A stretch of DNA of 64,000 bases from Streptomyces violaceorubidus (GTDB lineage: Bacteria; Actinomycetota; Actinomycetes; Streptomycetales; Streptomycetaceae): contig NZ_JODM01000001.1 of assembly GCF_000717995.1 (NCBI RefSeq), positions 62,001-126,000 on the forward strand, given 5' to 3'. The position numbers were made by a program, and so were the translations under genes. The notes beneath the pieces were generated by a model, which was not told where the DNA came from, made no database searches, and saw only the letters and a list, made by a program, of their open reading frames with translations. Every line of letters begins with the position of its first letter. The stretch's first letter is position 1. Of the stretch, positions 16,260 to 23,922 are shown piece after piece.

Positions 16260-17423
16260 ATGGACGCCGGGCTCAAGCGCGAGCTGGAGCAGAAGGTCCG
16301 CTCCGGTGAGCGGCTGACCCGCGAGGACGGCATCGCGCTGTACGAGTCGGACGATCTCGCCTGGCTCGGCGGCCTCGCGCACGAGGTGCGGACGCGGAAG
16401 AACGGCGACGTGGTCCACTTCAACGTCAACCGTCACCTCAACATGACCAACGTGTGCACCGCCTCCTGCGCGTACTGCTCCTTCCAGCGCAAGCCGGGGG
16501 AGAAGGACGCGTACACGATGCGCATCGAGGAGGCGGTGAAGCTCGCCAAGGCGATGGAGGGCGAGAACCTCACCGAGCTGCACATCGTCAACGGCCTGCA
16601 CCCCAACCTGCCGTGGCGCTACTACCCGCGCTCGCTGCGCGAGCTGAAGGCCGCGCTGCCGGACGTCTCGCTCAAGGCGTTCACGGCCACCGAGATCCAC
16701 CACTTCGAGACCATCTCCGGGATGTCCGCCTCCGACATCCTGGACGAGCTGATCGACGCCGGTCTGGAGTCCCTCACCGGCGGCGGCGCGGAGATCTTCG
16801 ACTGGGAGGTGCGGCAGCACATCGTCGACCACCGCACCCACTGGGAGGACTGGTCCCGCATTCACCGCCTGGCCCACGAGAAGGGCCTGAAGACCCCGTG
16901 CACCATGCTCTACGGCCATATCGAGGAGCCCCGCCACCGCGTGGACCACGTGCTGCGCCTGCGTGAGCTGCAGGACGAGACGGGCGGCTTCCAGGTCTTC
17001 ATCCCGCTGCGCTACCAGCACGACTTCGTGGACATGAAGGACGGCAAGATCAGGAACCGGCTCCAGGCGCGTACGCAGATGGCGACCGGCGCGGAGGCCC
17101 TGAAGACCTTCGCCGTCTCGCGCCTCCTCTTCGACAACGTGCCGCACGTCAAGGTCTTCTGGGTCATGCACGGCGTCCAGACGGCCCAGCTGGCTCTCCA
17201 GCACGGCGCGGACGACATGGACGGCTCGGTCGTCGAGTACAAGATCACGCACGACGCGGACGACTTCGGCACCCCGAACAAGCTGACGCGCGAGGACCTG
17301 CTGGACCTGATCCGCGACGCCGGGTTCCGGCCCGTCGAGCGGAACACGCGGTACGAGATCCTCCGGGAGTACGAGGGACCGGACCCGGCGCGCCGGGAGG
17401 CGCCGCAGCCGATGCGGGTCTGA
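16260..17423 (+). CDS. mqnE: MqnE, aminofutalosine synthase (radical SAM)
   Basis: This 387 aa radical SAM enzyme has the CX3CX2C cluster motif at Cys66, Cys70 and Cys73 (VCTASCAYCSF). It adds the adenosyl radical to 3-[(1-carboxyvinyl)oxy]benzoate, giving 6-amino-6-deoxyfutalosine, the second step of the futalosine pathway; MqnA at 28620 makes its substrate. AAAGAGG precedes the ATG by 6 bases. It is separated from the Lrp gene by 78 bases. Confidence 0.95.
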   Translation: MDAGLKRELEQKVRSGERLTREDGIALYESDDLAWLGGLAHEVRTRKNGDVVHFNVNRHLNMTNVCTASCAYCSFQRKPGEKDAYTMRIEEAVKLAKAMEGENLTELHIVNGLHPNLPWRYYPRSLRELKAALPDVSLKAFTATEIHHFETISGMSASDILDELIDAGLESLTGGGAEIFDWEVRQHIVDHRTHWEDWSRIHRLAHEKGLKTPCTMLYGHIEEPRHRVDHVLRLRELQDETGGFQVFIPLRYQHDFVDMKDGKIRNRLQARTQMATGAEALKTFAVSRLLFDNVPHVKVFWVMHGVQTAQLALQHGADDMDGSVVEYKITHDADDFGTPNKLTREDLLDLIRDAGFRPVERNTRYEILREYEGPDPARREAPQPMRV

Positions 17424-17470
17424 TTCCTCACGGTCGTCGTCCTCCCGGGCGCGGTGGCACTCTCGGGGGC

Positions 17471-17564
17471 GGTCCCGTCCGCCTGCCCCGCTGGGGCGGG
17501 GCGGTCCGTCCACCTGCCCCGCTGGGGCGGGGCGGTCCGGTCCACCTGCCCCGCTGGGGCGCGG
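17471..17564. repeat. Three tandem 31-32 bp GC-rich repeats
   Basis: Near-identical units run at 17471-17502, 17503-17533 and 17534-17564. Each contains GGTCC-(N)-CCTGCCCCGCTGGGGCGGGG with an internal GCCCCGCTGGGGC dyad. They fill most of the 216-base gap between mqnE and udgX; the third overlaps the terminator hairpin. Confidence 0.85.
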
Positions 17565-17579
17565 AAAACCGCGCCCCAG
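17554..17579. terminator. Hairpin terminator after mqnE
   Basis: CTGGGGCGCGG (17554-17564) pairs perfectly with CCGCGCCCCAG (17569-17579) around an AAAA loop. No U-tract follows, as is common in Streptomyces. Confidence 0.7.
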
Positions 17580-17639
17580 CCGCAGACCACCCGCACCCCG
17601 CACGGATCCGACCGGCCCCCGGCGGGTACCCGCATCCTC

Positions 17640-18278
17640 ATGGCCACCGAGGACGACTACACCGCGCAGCCCTTCGTTCCCGACCGCGGCGGCCTTCCCG
17701 CCCTGCGCAGGGCCGCCGCGGGGTGCCGGGGCTGCCCCCTGCACAGGGACGCCACCCAGACCGTCTTCGGTGCCGGTGAGGCGTCCGCCCGTCTCATGCT
17801 CGTCGGGGAGCAGCCCGGCGACCAGGAGGACCGGCAGGGCAAGCCCTTCGTCGGCCCCGCCGGACACCTCCTCGACCGGGCGCTGGCCGAAGCCGGCATC
17901 GACCCGGCGGACGCGTACGTGACGAACGCCGTCAAGCACTTCAAGTTCACCCGGGCCGAACCCCGCAAGCGCCGCATCCACAAGGCGCCCACCCTGCGCG
18001 AGACCACCGCCTGCGGCCCCTGGCTGGCCGCCGAGCTGGACCGGGTGGAGCCCGAGCTGATCGTGGTGCTGGGCGCCACGGCCGGCAAGGCGCTGCTCGG
18101 CTCCTCGTTCCGGGTCACCCGGGTGCGCGCCACGGTGCTGGAGGAGGAGATCCACGGGCGGCGGGAACGGCTGGTGCCGACCGTGCACCCCTCGGCGGTG
18201 CTGCGGGCGGACGACCGGGAGGCGGCCTACCGGGGACTGGTCTCGGACCTGAGAATCGCCGCACAGACCCTTGCGTAA
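17640..18278 (+). CDS. udgX: UdgX-type uracil-DNA glycosylase
   Basis: This 212 aa protein belongs to the uracil-DNA glycosylase superfamily. It has the motif GEQPGDQEDRQGKPFVGPAG and the UdgX-specific insertion KRRIHK, whose His forms a covalent bond to uracil-DNA in the mycobacterial homologue (established knowledge). Three cysteines are visible (CRGC near the N-terminus and TTACGPW), consistent with the Fe-S-binding branch, and the C-terminal HPS motif (TVHPSAVLR) is present. No clear Shine-Dalgarno precedes the ATG. It would excise or trap uracil in DNA during repair. Confidence 0.9.
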   Translation: MATEDDYTAQPFVPDRGGLPALRRAAAGCRGCPLHRDATQTVFGAGEASARLMLVGEQPGDQEDRQGKPFVGPAGHLLDRALAEAGIDPADAYVTNAVKHFKFTRAEPRKRRIHKAPTLRETTACGPWLAAELDRVEPELIVVLGATAGKALLGSSFRVTRVRATVLEEEIHGRRERLVPTVHPSAVLRADDREAAYRGLVSDLRIAAQTLA

Positions 18279-18294
18279 TGGTTACTATCGTGCA

Positions 18295-18819
18295 GTGTCC
18301 CTTACTTTTACTCTCGATCCGGCCGTCACCCCCGACCTCCGTGACGGCGTCCTCGACCTGTGGACCGACGTCTCCAACGCCGGCGGCTCCGTGGGCTTCG
18401 TCCCGCCGGTGACGCGGGAGGACATCCGTCCCGAGCTGGTCAAGCACCTGGCGGCCATGGCCGAGGGCCGTACCCGCCTGCTCGTCGGCCACGACGCGCA
18501 GGGGCGGCTCGCCGCCTGCGCGTTCCTCACCCTCAACACGCACCGCCTGATGCGGCACTGGCTGTGGCTCTACACGGTCATGGTCCACCCGCGCCACCAG
18601 GGCCGGGGCTACGGCCGGGACCTGATGGCCGCCGCCGCCGACGCCGCCCGCACCTGCGACGGCATCGAGGCGATACGGCTGACCTGCCGGGGCGGGCTCG
18701 GCCTGGAGCGGTTCTACGAGTCCTGCGGCTACAAGGAGGTCGGCCGGGTCCCCGGCGCGATCCGGGTCGCGCCGTGCGACGACCGGGACGACATCTTCCT
18801 GCTGCTGCCCCTGGGCTGA
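18295..18819 (+). CDS. GNAT-family N-acetyltransferase
   Basis: This 174 aa protein has the acetyl-CoA-binding motif HPRHQGRGYGRDLM and a GNAT C-terminal block GLERFYESCGYKEVGR. The substrate cannot be inferred. GTG 18295 is preferred because a TACTAT -10 element ends 6 bases upstream and no Shine-Dalgarno is present, the pattern of a leaderless mRNA; the alternative upstream start would extend into the udgX stop. Confidence 0.88.
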   Translation: MSLTFTLDPAVTPDLRDGVLDLWTDVSNAGGSVGFVPPVTREDIRPELVKHLAAMAEGRTRLLVGHDAQGRLAACAFLTLNTHRLMRHWLWLYTVMVHPRHQGRGYGRDLMAAAADAARTCDGIEAIRLTCRGGLGLERFYESCGYKEVGRVPGAIRVAPCDDRDDIFLLLPLG

Positions 18820-18897
18820 CCCCCGTGCAGGCTCCGCGGAGCGGCATGTTTCACTGGACAGTGCCTCTTTGTGCCAGAAACGGAAGAGTGGATTGAG

Positions 18898-19197
18898 ATG
18901 CTCCGCTACACGCTGATGCGCCTCGGGATCTTCGCAGGCTGCCTCCTGGTCGTCTGGGGGCTCGTCTACGCCGGAGTGTTCCCGCGCGGCCTCGGCGATT
19001 CCAACGGCATGTGGATCCTCCTGCTCTCCCTGCTCATCTCCGCCCCCATCAGCTACGTCGCGCTGCGCAAGGAGCGGGACCGGGCCTCGGTCCAGGTCGC
19101 GGGCCGGGTGACCCGCATGAAGGCCAACCTGGAGGCCAACCGCGGCCAGGAGGACACCGCCGACGACGCCGCACGGGCGCAGGGCCAGACCTCGTAA
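18898..19197 (+). CDS. DUF4229 small membrane protein
   Basis: This 99 aa protein has two N-terminal TM helices (residues 8-28 and 40-60) followed by a short basic then acidic cytoplasmic tail, the layout of DUF4229 proteins that are widespread in Streptomyces. GGAAGAG lies 9 bases before the ATG. No function is known. It is followed by a good hairpin terminator. Confidence 0.88.
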   Translation: MLRYTLMRLGIFAGCLLVVWGLVYAGVFPRGLGDSNGMWILLLSLLISAPISYVALRKERDRASVQVAGRVTRMKANLEANRGQEDTADDAARAQGQTS

Positions 19198-19216
19198 CGT
19201 CCCTCACGCACCCGCA

Positions 19217-19251
19217 CGCCCCGGCTTCCAAAGTCACCGGAAACCGGGGCG
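19217..19251 (+). terminator. Hairpin terminator with T-rich tail after the DUF4229 gene
   Basis: CGCCCCGGCTTCC and GGAAACCGGGGCG pair with a single mismatch around a 9-base loop, and CTTTGCGTTTTA follows. Confidence 0.75.
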
Positions 19252-19285
19252 CTTTGCGTTTTACGGGCAGGAGCGCACTCCTGCC

Positions 19286-19329
19286 TCTCAAAGTATGGCT
19301 TTGAGTGTCTCAAAGCATGGGTGTTAAAG
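19286..19329 (+). promoter_or_regulatory. Promoter and repeat operator for leader peptide/symporter
   Basis: Two direct repeats TCTCAAAGYATGG (19286-19298 and 19308-19320) are 22 bases apart, two helical turns. The first is part of a perfect TCAAAG-N5-CTTTGA dyad (19288-19304). A plausible promoter overlaps them: TTGAGT (19301-19306), 17-base spacer, TTAAAG (19324-19329). Initiation would fall within a few bases of the leader ATG at 19338. Confidence 0.5.
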
Positions 19330-19337
19330 TCGTGTGC

Positions 19338-19439
19338 ATGAAGCACGCAGCCGCGCCCACCACACCACAGCGCCTCGCGCTCGTGGCGCGCCTGCACGTG
19401 GACCTCTGCCGGTGCGCGTCCGCGAACTGTCGCCCCTGA
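19338..19439 (+). CDS. Cysteine-containing short leader peptide
   Basis: This is a 33 aa ORF (MKHAAAPTTPQ, RLALVARLHVDLCRCAS, ANCRP). It matches the Streptomyces putative leader-peptide pattern R-x-H-V-D-L-C-R-x-x-S-A-x-C, known upstream of sulfur or cysteine-related and other transport genes. It has three Cys codons in its last 10 positions. It starts within ~10 bases of the predicted transcription start and ends 74 bases before the symporter ATG. A role as an attenuation or translation-coupled sensor is inferred. Confidence 0.7.
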   Translation: MKHAAAPTTPQRLALVARLHVDLCRCASANCRP

Positions 19440-19513
19440 CGTTCCCCCGTTCCCAGTCGTTCCCACGTCAGCTCAGCGCGTCCCCACCCCGCGTCCCGTC
19501 CCCCCTACGGAGC

Positions 19514-20836
19514 ATGTCCGTGTCTTCACCCTCTTCCTTCACGAAGTACCTCAAGGTGCCCTTCTGGGCCCAGATACTCGCCGGTCTCGTCCTCGGCGTC
19601 CTGCTGGGCTGGCTGGCCCGCAGCCAGGACATATCGTGGCTGGTCACCACCCTGGAGAAGGTCGGTGACACCTTCATCGGCCTGCTGAAGCTGGCCGTCG
19701 CACCGCTGGTCTTCTTCGCGATCCTCGTCTCCATCACCAACCTGAGGAAGGTCAACAACGCCGCCCGCCTGGCGTCCCGCACCCTCCTCTGGTTCATGAT
19801 CACGTCGCTGATCGCGGTGGCCATCGGCCTCGTCATCGGCCTGGTCACCAACCCCGGCTCCGGCACCGGCCTCACCCCGGCCGACGGCGGCAAGCCCGAG
19901 CACACCGGCTCCTGGATCGACTTCCTGACCGGCATCGTGCCGACCGACGTCATCACGCCGTTCACCGAGCTGAACGTCCTTCAGATCGTCTTCATGGCCG
20001 CCGTCGCCGGCATCGCCGCCCTCCAGCTCGGCGAGAAGGCCCAGCCGATCCTGAACCTGAGCGAGTCGGTCCTCGAACTCCTCCAGAAGGCCCTGTGGTG
20101 GGTCATCCGCCTCGCCCCGCTCGGCACCGTCGGCCTCATCGGCAAGGCCATCGCGACCTACGGCTGGGACCTCATCGGCAAGTACGCCACCTTCACCGCC
20201 GACATCTACGTCGGCTGCGCCCTCGTGATGTTCGTGGTCTACCCGACGCTGCTCGCCACCGTCGCCAAGGCCAGCCCGCTCCAGTTCTTCAAGGGTGCCT
20301 GGCCCGCCATCCAGCTGGCCTTCGTCTCCCGCTCCTCCGTCGGCACCATGCCGCTGACCCAGAAGGTCACCGAGCGCCTCGGCGTCCCGAAGGAGTACGC
20401 GTCCTTCGCCGTGCCGTTCGGCGCGACGACCAAGATGGACGGCTGCGCCGCGATCTACCCGGCGATCGCCGCGATCTTCGTCGCGCAGATCTTCGACATC
20501 CAACTCGGCGTCGGCGACTACCTGCTGATCGCCTTCGTCTCGGTGGTCGGCTCCGCCGCCACGGCCGGCCTCACCGGCGCCACGGTCATGCTCACCCTGA
20601 CCCTGTCCACCCTGGGCCTGCCCATGGAGGGCGTCGGCCTCCTCCTCGCCATCGACCCGATCCTGGACATGATGCGCACGGCGACCAATGTCGCGGGCCA
20701 GGCCCTCGTGCCCGTCATCGTCTCGGCCCGCGAGGGGCTGCTCGACCGTACGGCGTACGACGCGGCGCACGCCTCGCCGATCGACGAGCCCGAGTGGGAG
20801 AAGCAGGACGCGGAGCCCGTTCCGGTCGCCGCCTGA
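19514..20836 (+). CDS. Dicarboxylate/amino-acid:cation symporter (DAACS, GltP/DctA type)
   Basis: This 440 aa membrane transporter is of the Glt/DctA family. It has a Ser-rich hairpin loop (SRSSVGTMPLTQ), a TKMDG motif (FGATTKMDGCAAIYPAIAAIF) that binds substrate and cation, and the second hairpin region with VGSAATAGLTGATVML. It imports C4-dicarboxylates or acidic amino acids with H+ or Na+. CGGAG precedes the ATG by 5 bases. The 180-base leader carries the peptide ORF and repeat operator, so import is probably tuned by amino-acid supply. Confidence 0.93.
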   Translation: MSVSSPSSFTKYLKVPFWAQILAGLVLGVLLGWLARSQDISWLVTTLEKVGDTFIGLLKLAVAPLVFFAILVSITNLRKVNNAARLASRTLLWFMITSLIAVAIGLVIGLVTNPGSGTGLTPADGGKPEHTGSWIDFLTGIVPTDVITPFTELNVLQIVFMAAVAGIAALQLGEKAQPILNLSESVLELLQKALWWVIRLAPLGTVGLIGKAIATYGWDLIGKYATFTADIYVGCALVMFVVYPTLLATVAKASPLQFFKGAWPAIQLAFVSRSSVGTMPLTQKVTERLGVPKEYASFAVPFGATTKMDGCAAIYPAIAAIFVAQIFDIQLGVGDYLLIAFVSVVGSAATAGLTGATVMLTLTLSTLGLPMEGVGLLLAIDPILDMMRTATNVAGQALVPVIVSAREGLLDRTAYDAAHASPIDEPEWEKQDAEPVPVAA

Positions 20837-20907
20837 GCGTCGTGGTCGGGGCGCCGGCGCCGCGCTGACGTCCTGATCACCGCCGCACGGACCGTACGCT
20901 GATTCGC

Positions 20908-21645
20908 ATGGGTGCTGGAAAGACCAAGCGGATGCCGCGTGCGGTCCGTGAGCAGCAGATGCTGGACGCCGCCGTGAGCGTCTTCGGACGGCGCGGGTAC
21001 ATGGCGGCGTCGATGGACGAGATCGCCGAACTGGCGGGCGTGTCCAAGCCGCTGGTGTATCTGTACCTGAACTCGAAGGACGACCTCTTCAGCGCCTGCA
21101 TCGGCCGCGAGGCCCGCGCCCTCACCGAGGCGGTGCGGGCCGGGGTGCGTCCGGGGCTCTCCGCCGACGGGCAGCTCTGGTCGGGGCTGCGGGCGTTCTT
21201 CAGCCACACCGCCCGGCACCCGGACGCCTGGCGCATGCTGCACCTGCACGCCCGTACGCACGGGGAGCGGTTCGCGGCCGAGGTGGCGGCGATGCGCGCG
21301 GAGATCGTGGCGTTCGTGACGCAGCTGATCGCCGCCGCGGCGCGGGACGCGCACCGGGACCCGCATCTGCCCGAGGGCGAGGTCGCCGGGCTGGCCGAGG
21401 CGCTGGTCGGTGCCGCGGAGTCGCTCGCCGACTGGGCGGGCGCCACCGAGGGGGTCACCGCCAAGCAGGCGGCGGCGACCCTGATGAACTTCGCCTGGGC
21501 GGGCCTGGGCGACCTGATGACGGGCCGGCCGTGGACCCCGCCCGAGGAGCCCGAGCCGGTGCCGGTGCCGGTGTCGGTGCCGGTGCCGGACCCGGCGCCC
21601 CGCGCCGCGCCGTCCCCGGCGCCGGTGGCTCAGGGCGCCGGGTAG
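20908..21645 (+). CDS. TetR-family transcriptional regulator
   Basis: This 245 aa protein begins with a basic tail and a TetR HTH (residues about 12-60: REQQMLDAAVSVFGRRGYMAASMDEIAELAGVSKPLVYLYLNSKDDLF), followed by a helical ligand domain. The last ~35 residues are Pro-Val repeats and lie over the 3' end of the oppositely oriented MaoC gene (16-base overlap). TACGCT ends 7 bases upstream of the ATG with no Shine-Dalgarno, suggesting a leaderless transcript. It borders the fatty-acid genes and is the obvious candidate to bind their palindromes. Confidence 0.9.
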   Translation: MGAGKTKRMPRAVREQQMLDAAVSVFGRRGYMAASMDEIAELAGVSKPLVYLYLNSKDDLFSACIGREARALTEAVRAGVRPGLSADGQLWSGLRAFFSHTARHPDAWRMLHLHARTHGERFAAEVAAMRAEIVAFVTQLIAAAARDAHRDPHLPEGEVAGLAEALVGAAESLADWAGATEGVTAKQAAATLMNFAWAGLGDLMTGRPWTPPEEPEPVPVPVSVPVPDPAPRAAPSPAPVAQGAG

Positions 21646-22508
21646 GGACGGACCTCGCCGGACAGGTGCAGTCGCCCGTCATGGGCGCCGCGCAGGGTGA
21701 ACCGCCCGTTCTCGGCCCCGTACGTCACCGTTCCCGGCAGCAGCACCGGGGCCCGGAAGTCCGCCCGCACCACGGCCGCGTCCGGTGTCCCGTGCTCGGC
21801 GAGGCAGCGGGCCACGGTCCACATGCCGTGCGCGATGGCCCGCGGGAAGCCGAACAGGCGGGCGGTGAGCGGGTGCAGGTGGATCGGATTGCGGTCGCCG
21901 GAGGCGGTGGCGTAGCGGCGTCCGACGTCACCGGCCAGTCGCCATTCGGCGCGCGCGGGGAGGGCGTCCCGGTCCCCGGCGGGGGTGTCCCCGGCGGTGG
22001 GCGGGGCGGTGGCGGGGCGGTGCCGGGCCAGGTAGGTGCTGCGGGACTCCCAGACGAGGTCCGCGCCGGCGCGTACCTCCGTGATCACCGTCGCCTCGGT
22101 GCCGCGCCGGTGCGGGGCCAGCCCCTCGACGTGGACGGCGAGTTCGTACCCGCCGGTCACGGGCATCGCGGCCCGCCGGGTGATGCCGATGGAGGTGTGG
22201 ACCAGCCCGAGCAGGGGCAGCGGGAAGCCCCGGCCGCTCATCAGACGCATGGCCATGGGAAAGCCCAGCACGTGCGGATACGTCGGCGGCAGCGCGTCCG
22301 TGCCGGTCGGGAATCCGCATGCCCGCTCGTACGCCGCCAGCCGTGCGAGGTCCACGCGCAGGCCGGGCAGCACCAGCCGGGTGCGGGGGAAGTCCGCGTC
22401 GGGGCGGGGCCGTTTGAGCGGGGAGAGCAGCGCGCCGCGGGCGAGGAGCGGGGCGAGGGCGGGGACGCCGGTCAGGGTGCTGGTGGTCGGGGCGGCGGCG
22501 GTCATCAC
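21630..22508 (-). CDS. MaoC-like hydratase/dehydratase
   Basis: This 292 aa protein carries a C-terminal MaoC hot-dog domain with the catalytic Asp/His loop (ASGDRNPIHLHPLTARLFGFPRAIAHGMW) and an N-terminal hot-dog-like half. It is expected to hydrate enoyl-thioesters or dehydrate 3-hydroxyacyl-thioesters. The GTG start overlaps the fabG stop (GTGATG), so both are translationally coupled and likely act on successive intermediates. Confidence 0.88.
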   Translation of the reverse strand: MMTAAAPTTSTLTGVPALAPLLARGALLSPLKRPRPDADFPRTRLVLPGLRVDLARLAAYERACGFPTGTDALPPTYPHVLGFPMAMRLMSGRGFPLPLLGLVHTSIGITRRAAMPVTGGYELAVHVEGLAPHRRGTEATVITEVRAGADLVWESRSTYLARHRPATAPPTAGDTPAGDRDALPARAEWRLAGDVGRRYATASGDRNPIHLHPLTARLFGFPRAIAHGMWTVARCLAEHGTPDAAVVRADFRAPVLLPGTVTYGAENGRFTLRGAHDGRLHLSGEVRPYPAP

Positions 22509-23797
22509 GCCCCCAGCAGGCTCTGGCCGCAGACCCGTACGACCTGGCCGTTGACCGCGCCGGAGGCGGGGTGGGCGAGCCAGGCGGTCGTCTCGGCGAC
22601 GTCCACCGGCAGCCCGCCCTGGGCGAGGGAGTTCATGCGGCGGCCGGCCTCGCGGATGAAGAGGGGGACCGCCGCCGTCATTTTTGTCTCGATGAAGCCC
22701 GGCGCCACCGCGTTCACCGTCACCCCGTGCCCGGCGAGCGCGCGGGGCGCCAGCGAGCGGACCAGGCCGACGATCCCCGCCTTGCTGGCGCCGTAGTTGG
22801 TCTGGCCCGCGTTGCCCGCGAGCCCGGCGATGGAGGCCGTCGCGACGATCCTGCCGCCCCGGTTGACGGCGCCCGCCGCGAGCAGCGCGTCCGTGGTGCG
22901 CAGGACGCTCGCGAGGTTGACGTCGAGTACGGAACTCCAGCGTTCGGCGGGCATGTTGACCAGACGCCGGTCGCGGGTGATGCCCGCGTTGTGGATCAGG
23001 ATGTCGAGTCCGCCGGGCAGTGCGGCGGCGATGCGCTCGCCCGCGTCGGCGGCCGTGACGTCCAGCGCGAGGGCGGTGCCGCCGAGGCGTTCGGCGGCCC
23101 GGCGCGCCGCGTCCTCGGCCTGCGGCACGTCGAGGACGACGACCTGGGCGCCCTGCCCGGCCAGCGTCTGGGCGACGGCCGCGCCGATGCCCCGTGCGGC
23201 GCCGGTGACCAGGGCGGTGCGCCCGGCGAGGGGGAGGGTCCAGTCGTCGGGGTCGGCGCCCTCACGCGCGCCCGCGACCTCGATCACCTGGCCGCTGACG
23301 TAGGCGGAGGCGGCGGACAGGAGGAAGCGGAGGGTGGATTCGGCGGGCGCCGCGTCGGTGAGCCGTACGAGGTTGACCGTCCTGCCCCGGCCGATCTCCT
23401 TGCCGAGCGAACGCGTGAACCCCTCCAGTGCCTGCTGGGCGGCGGCCTGGTGGTGGTCGGCGGGGTCGAGCGGGGCGCCCAGCACCACCACGCGGCCGCT
23501 CGCGGCGACGGAGCGCAGGACCGGGTGCAGCCGGGCGTGCACCTCGGCCAGCGCGTCGACGTCCCGCACGCCGGTGGCGTCGAGGACGACGGCGGCGGGC
23601 CGGCCGTCCTCCTCCCGGGGCAGGCCGGTGCGGGCCAGGACGGGCGCGAGGCCGAGGGCGGACGTGCCGGCCGTGAGGTGCAGCAGGCCGCCGTCGAGCG
23701 TGTCCCGCCGCAGCTCGGCGGGTTGTGGCAGGCCCAGTCTGCGGGTGAGGAAGCGGCCGGGTGCGGTGCCGGTGAAGCTGAGATAGCGGTCGGCCAT
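22505..23797 (-). CDS. fabG: High-molecular-weight 3-oxoacyl-[ACP/CoA] reductase (FabG-like SDR)
   Basis: This 430 aa protein is about 180 residues longer than canonical FabG. The C-terminal part is a complete SDR: TGAARGIGAA (NAD(P) binding), NAGITRD, catalytic Ser in ATASIAG and YGASKAG. The N-terminal ~190 residues form a second, degenerate Rossmann-like domain. This is the FabG4-type architecture known from actinobacteria, which reduces 3-oxoacyl-CoA rather than ACP esters. ATG 23797 follows GGGGAGACAGGAC. It is divergent from the thiolase, with operator-like palindromes between. Confidence 0.9.
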   Translation of the reverse strand: MADRYLSFTGTAPGRFLTRRLGLPQPAELRRDTLDGGLLHLTAGTSALGLAPVLARTGLPREEDGRPAAVVLDATGVRDVDALAEVHARLHPVLRSVAASGRVVVLGAPLDPADHHQAAAQQALEGFTRSLGKEIGRGRTVNLVRLTDAAPAESTLRFLLSAASAYVSGQVIEVAGAREGADPDDWTLPLAGRTALVTGAARGIGAAVAQTLAGQGAQVVVLDVPQAEDAARRAAERLGGTALALDVTAADAGERIAAALPGGLDILIHNAGITRDRRLVNMPAERWSSVLDVNLASVLRTTDALLAAGAVNRGGRIVATASIAGLAGNAGQTNYGASKAGIVGLVRSLAPRALAGHGVTVNAVAPGFIETKMTAAVPLFIREAGRRMNSLAQGGLPVDVAETTAWLAHPASGAVNGQVVRVCGQSLLGA

Positions 23798-23862
23798 GTC
23801 CTGTCTCCCCAGGGGCTGCGACGTGTCCAGAGGTCCTCCAGAGGCCGGTCTGCCCACAACTG

Positions 23863-23892
23863 CTTACTCTGGAGTAAGGTTACCGGAGGTAA
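23863..23892. promoter_or_regulatory. Two tandem palindromes in the fabG/thiolase divergent promoter
   Basis: CTTACTC-TG-GAGTAAG (23863-23878) is a perfect 7-bp dyad, and TTACC-GGA-GGTAA (23880-23892) follows one base later. Both fit a TTACY-N(2-4)-RGTAA consensus that recurs at 25211 upstream of the acyl-CoA ligase. Confidence 0.7.
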
Positions 23893-23922
23893 GCCTATGT
23901 CACGGGTGAGGAGCAGGTCGAG

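Noticed and set aside
18831..18843. GCTCCGCGGAGC palindrome before the DUF4229 gene
   Set aside because: A 12-bp self-complementary GC-rich word is not surprising at this base composition and has no supporting context.
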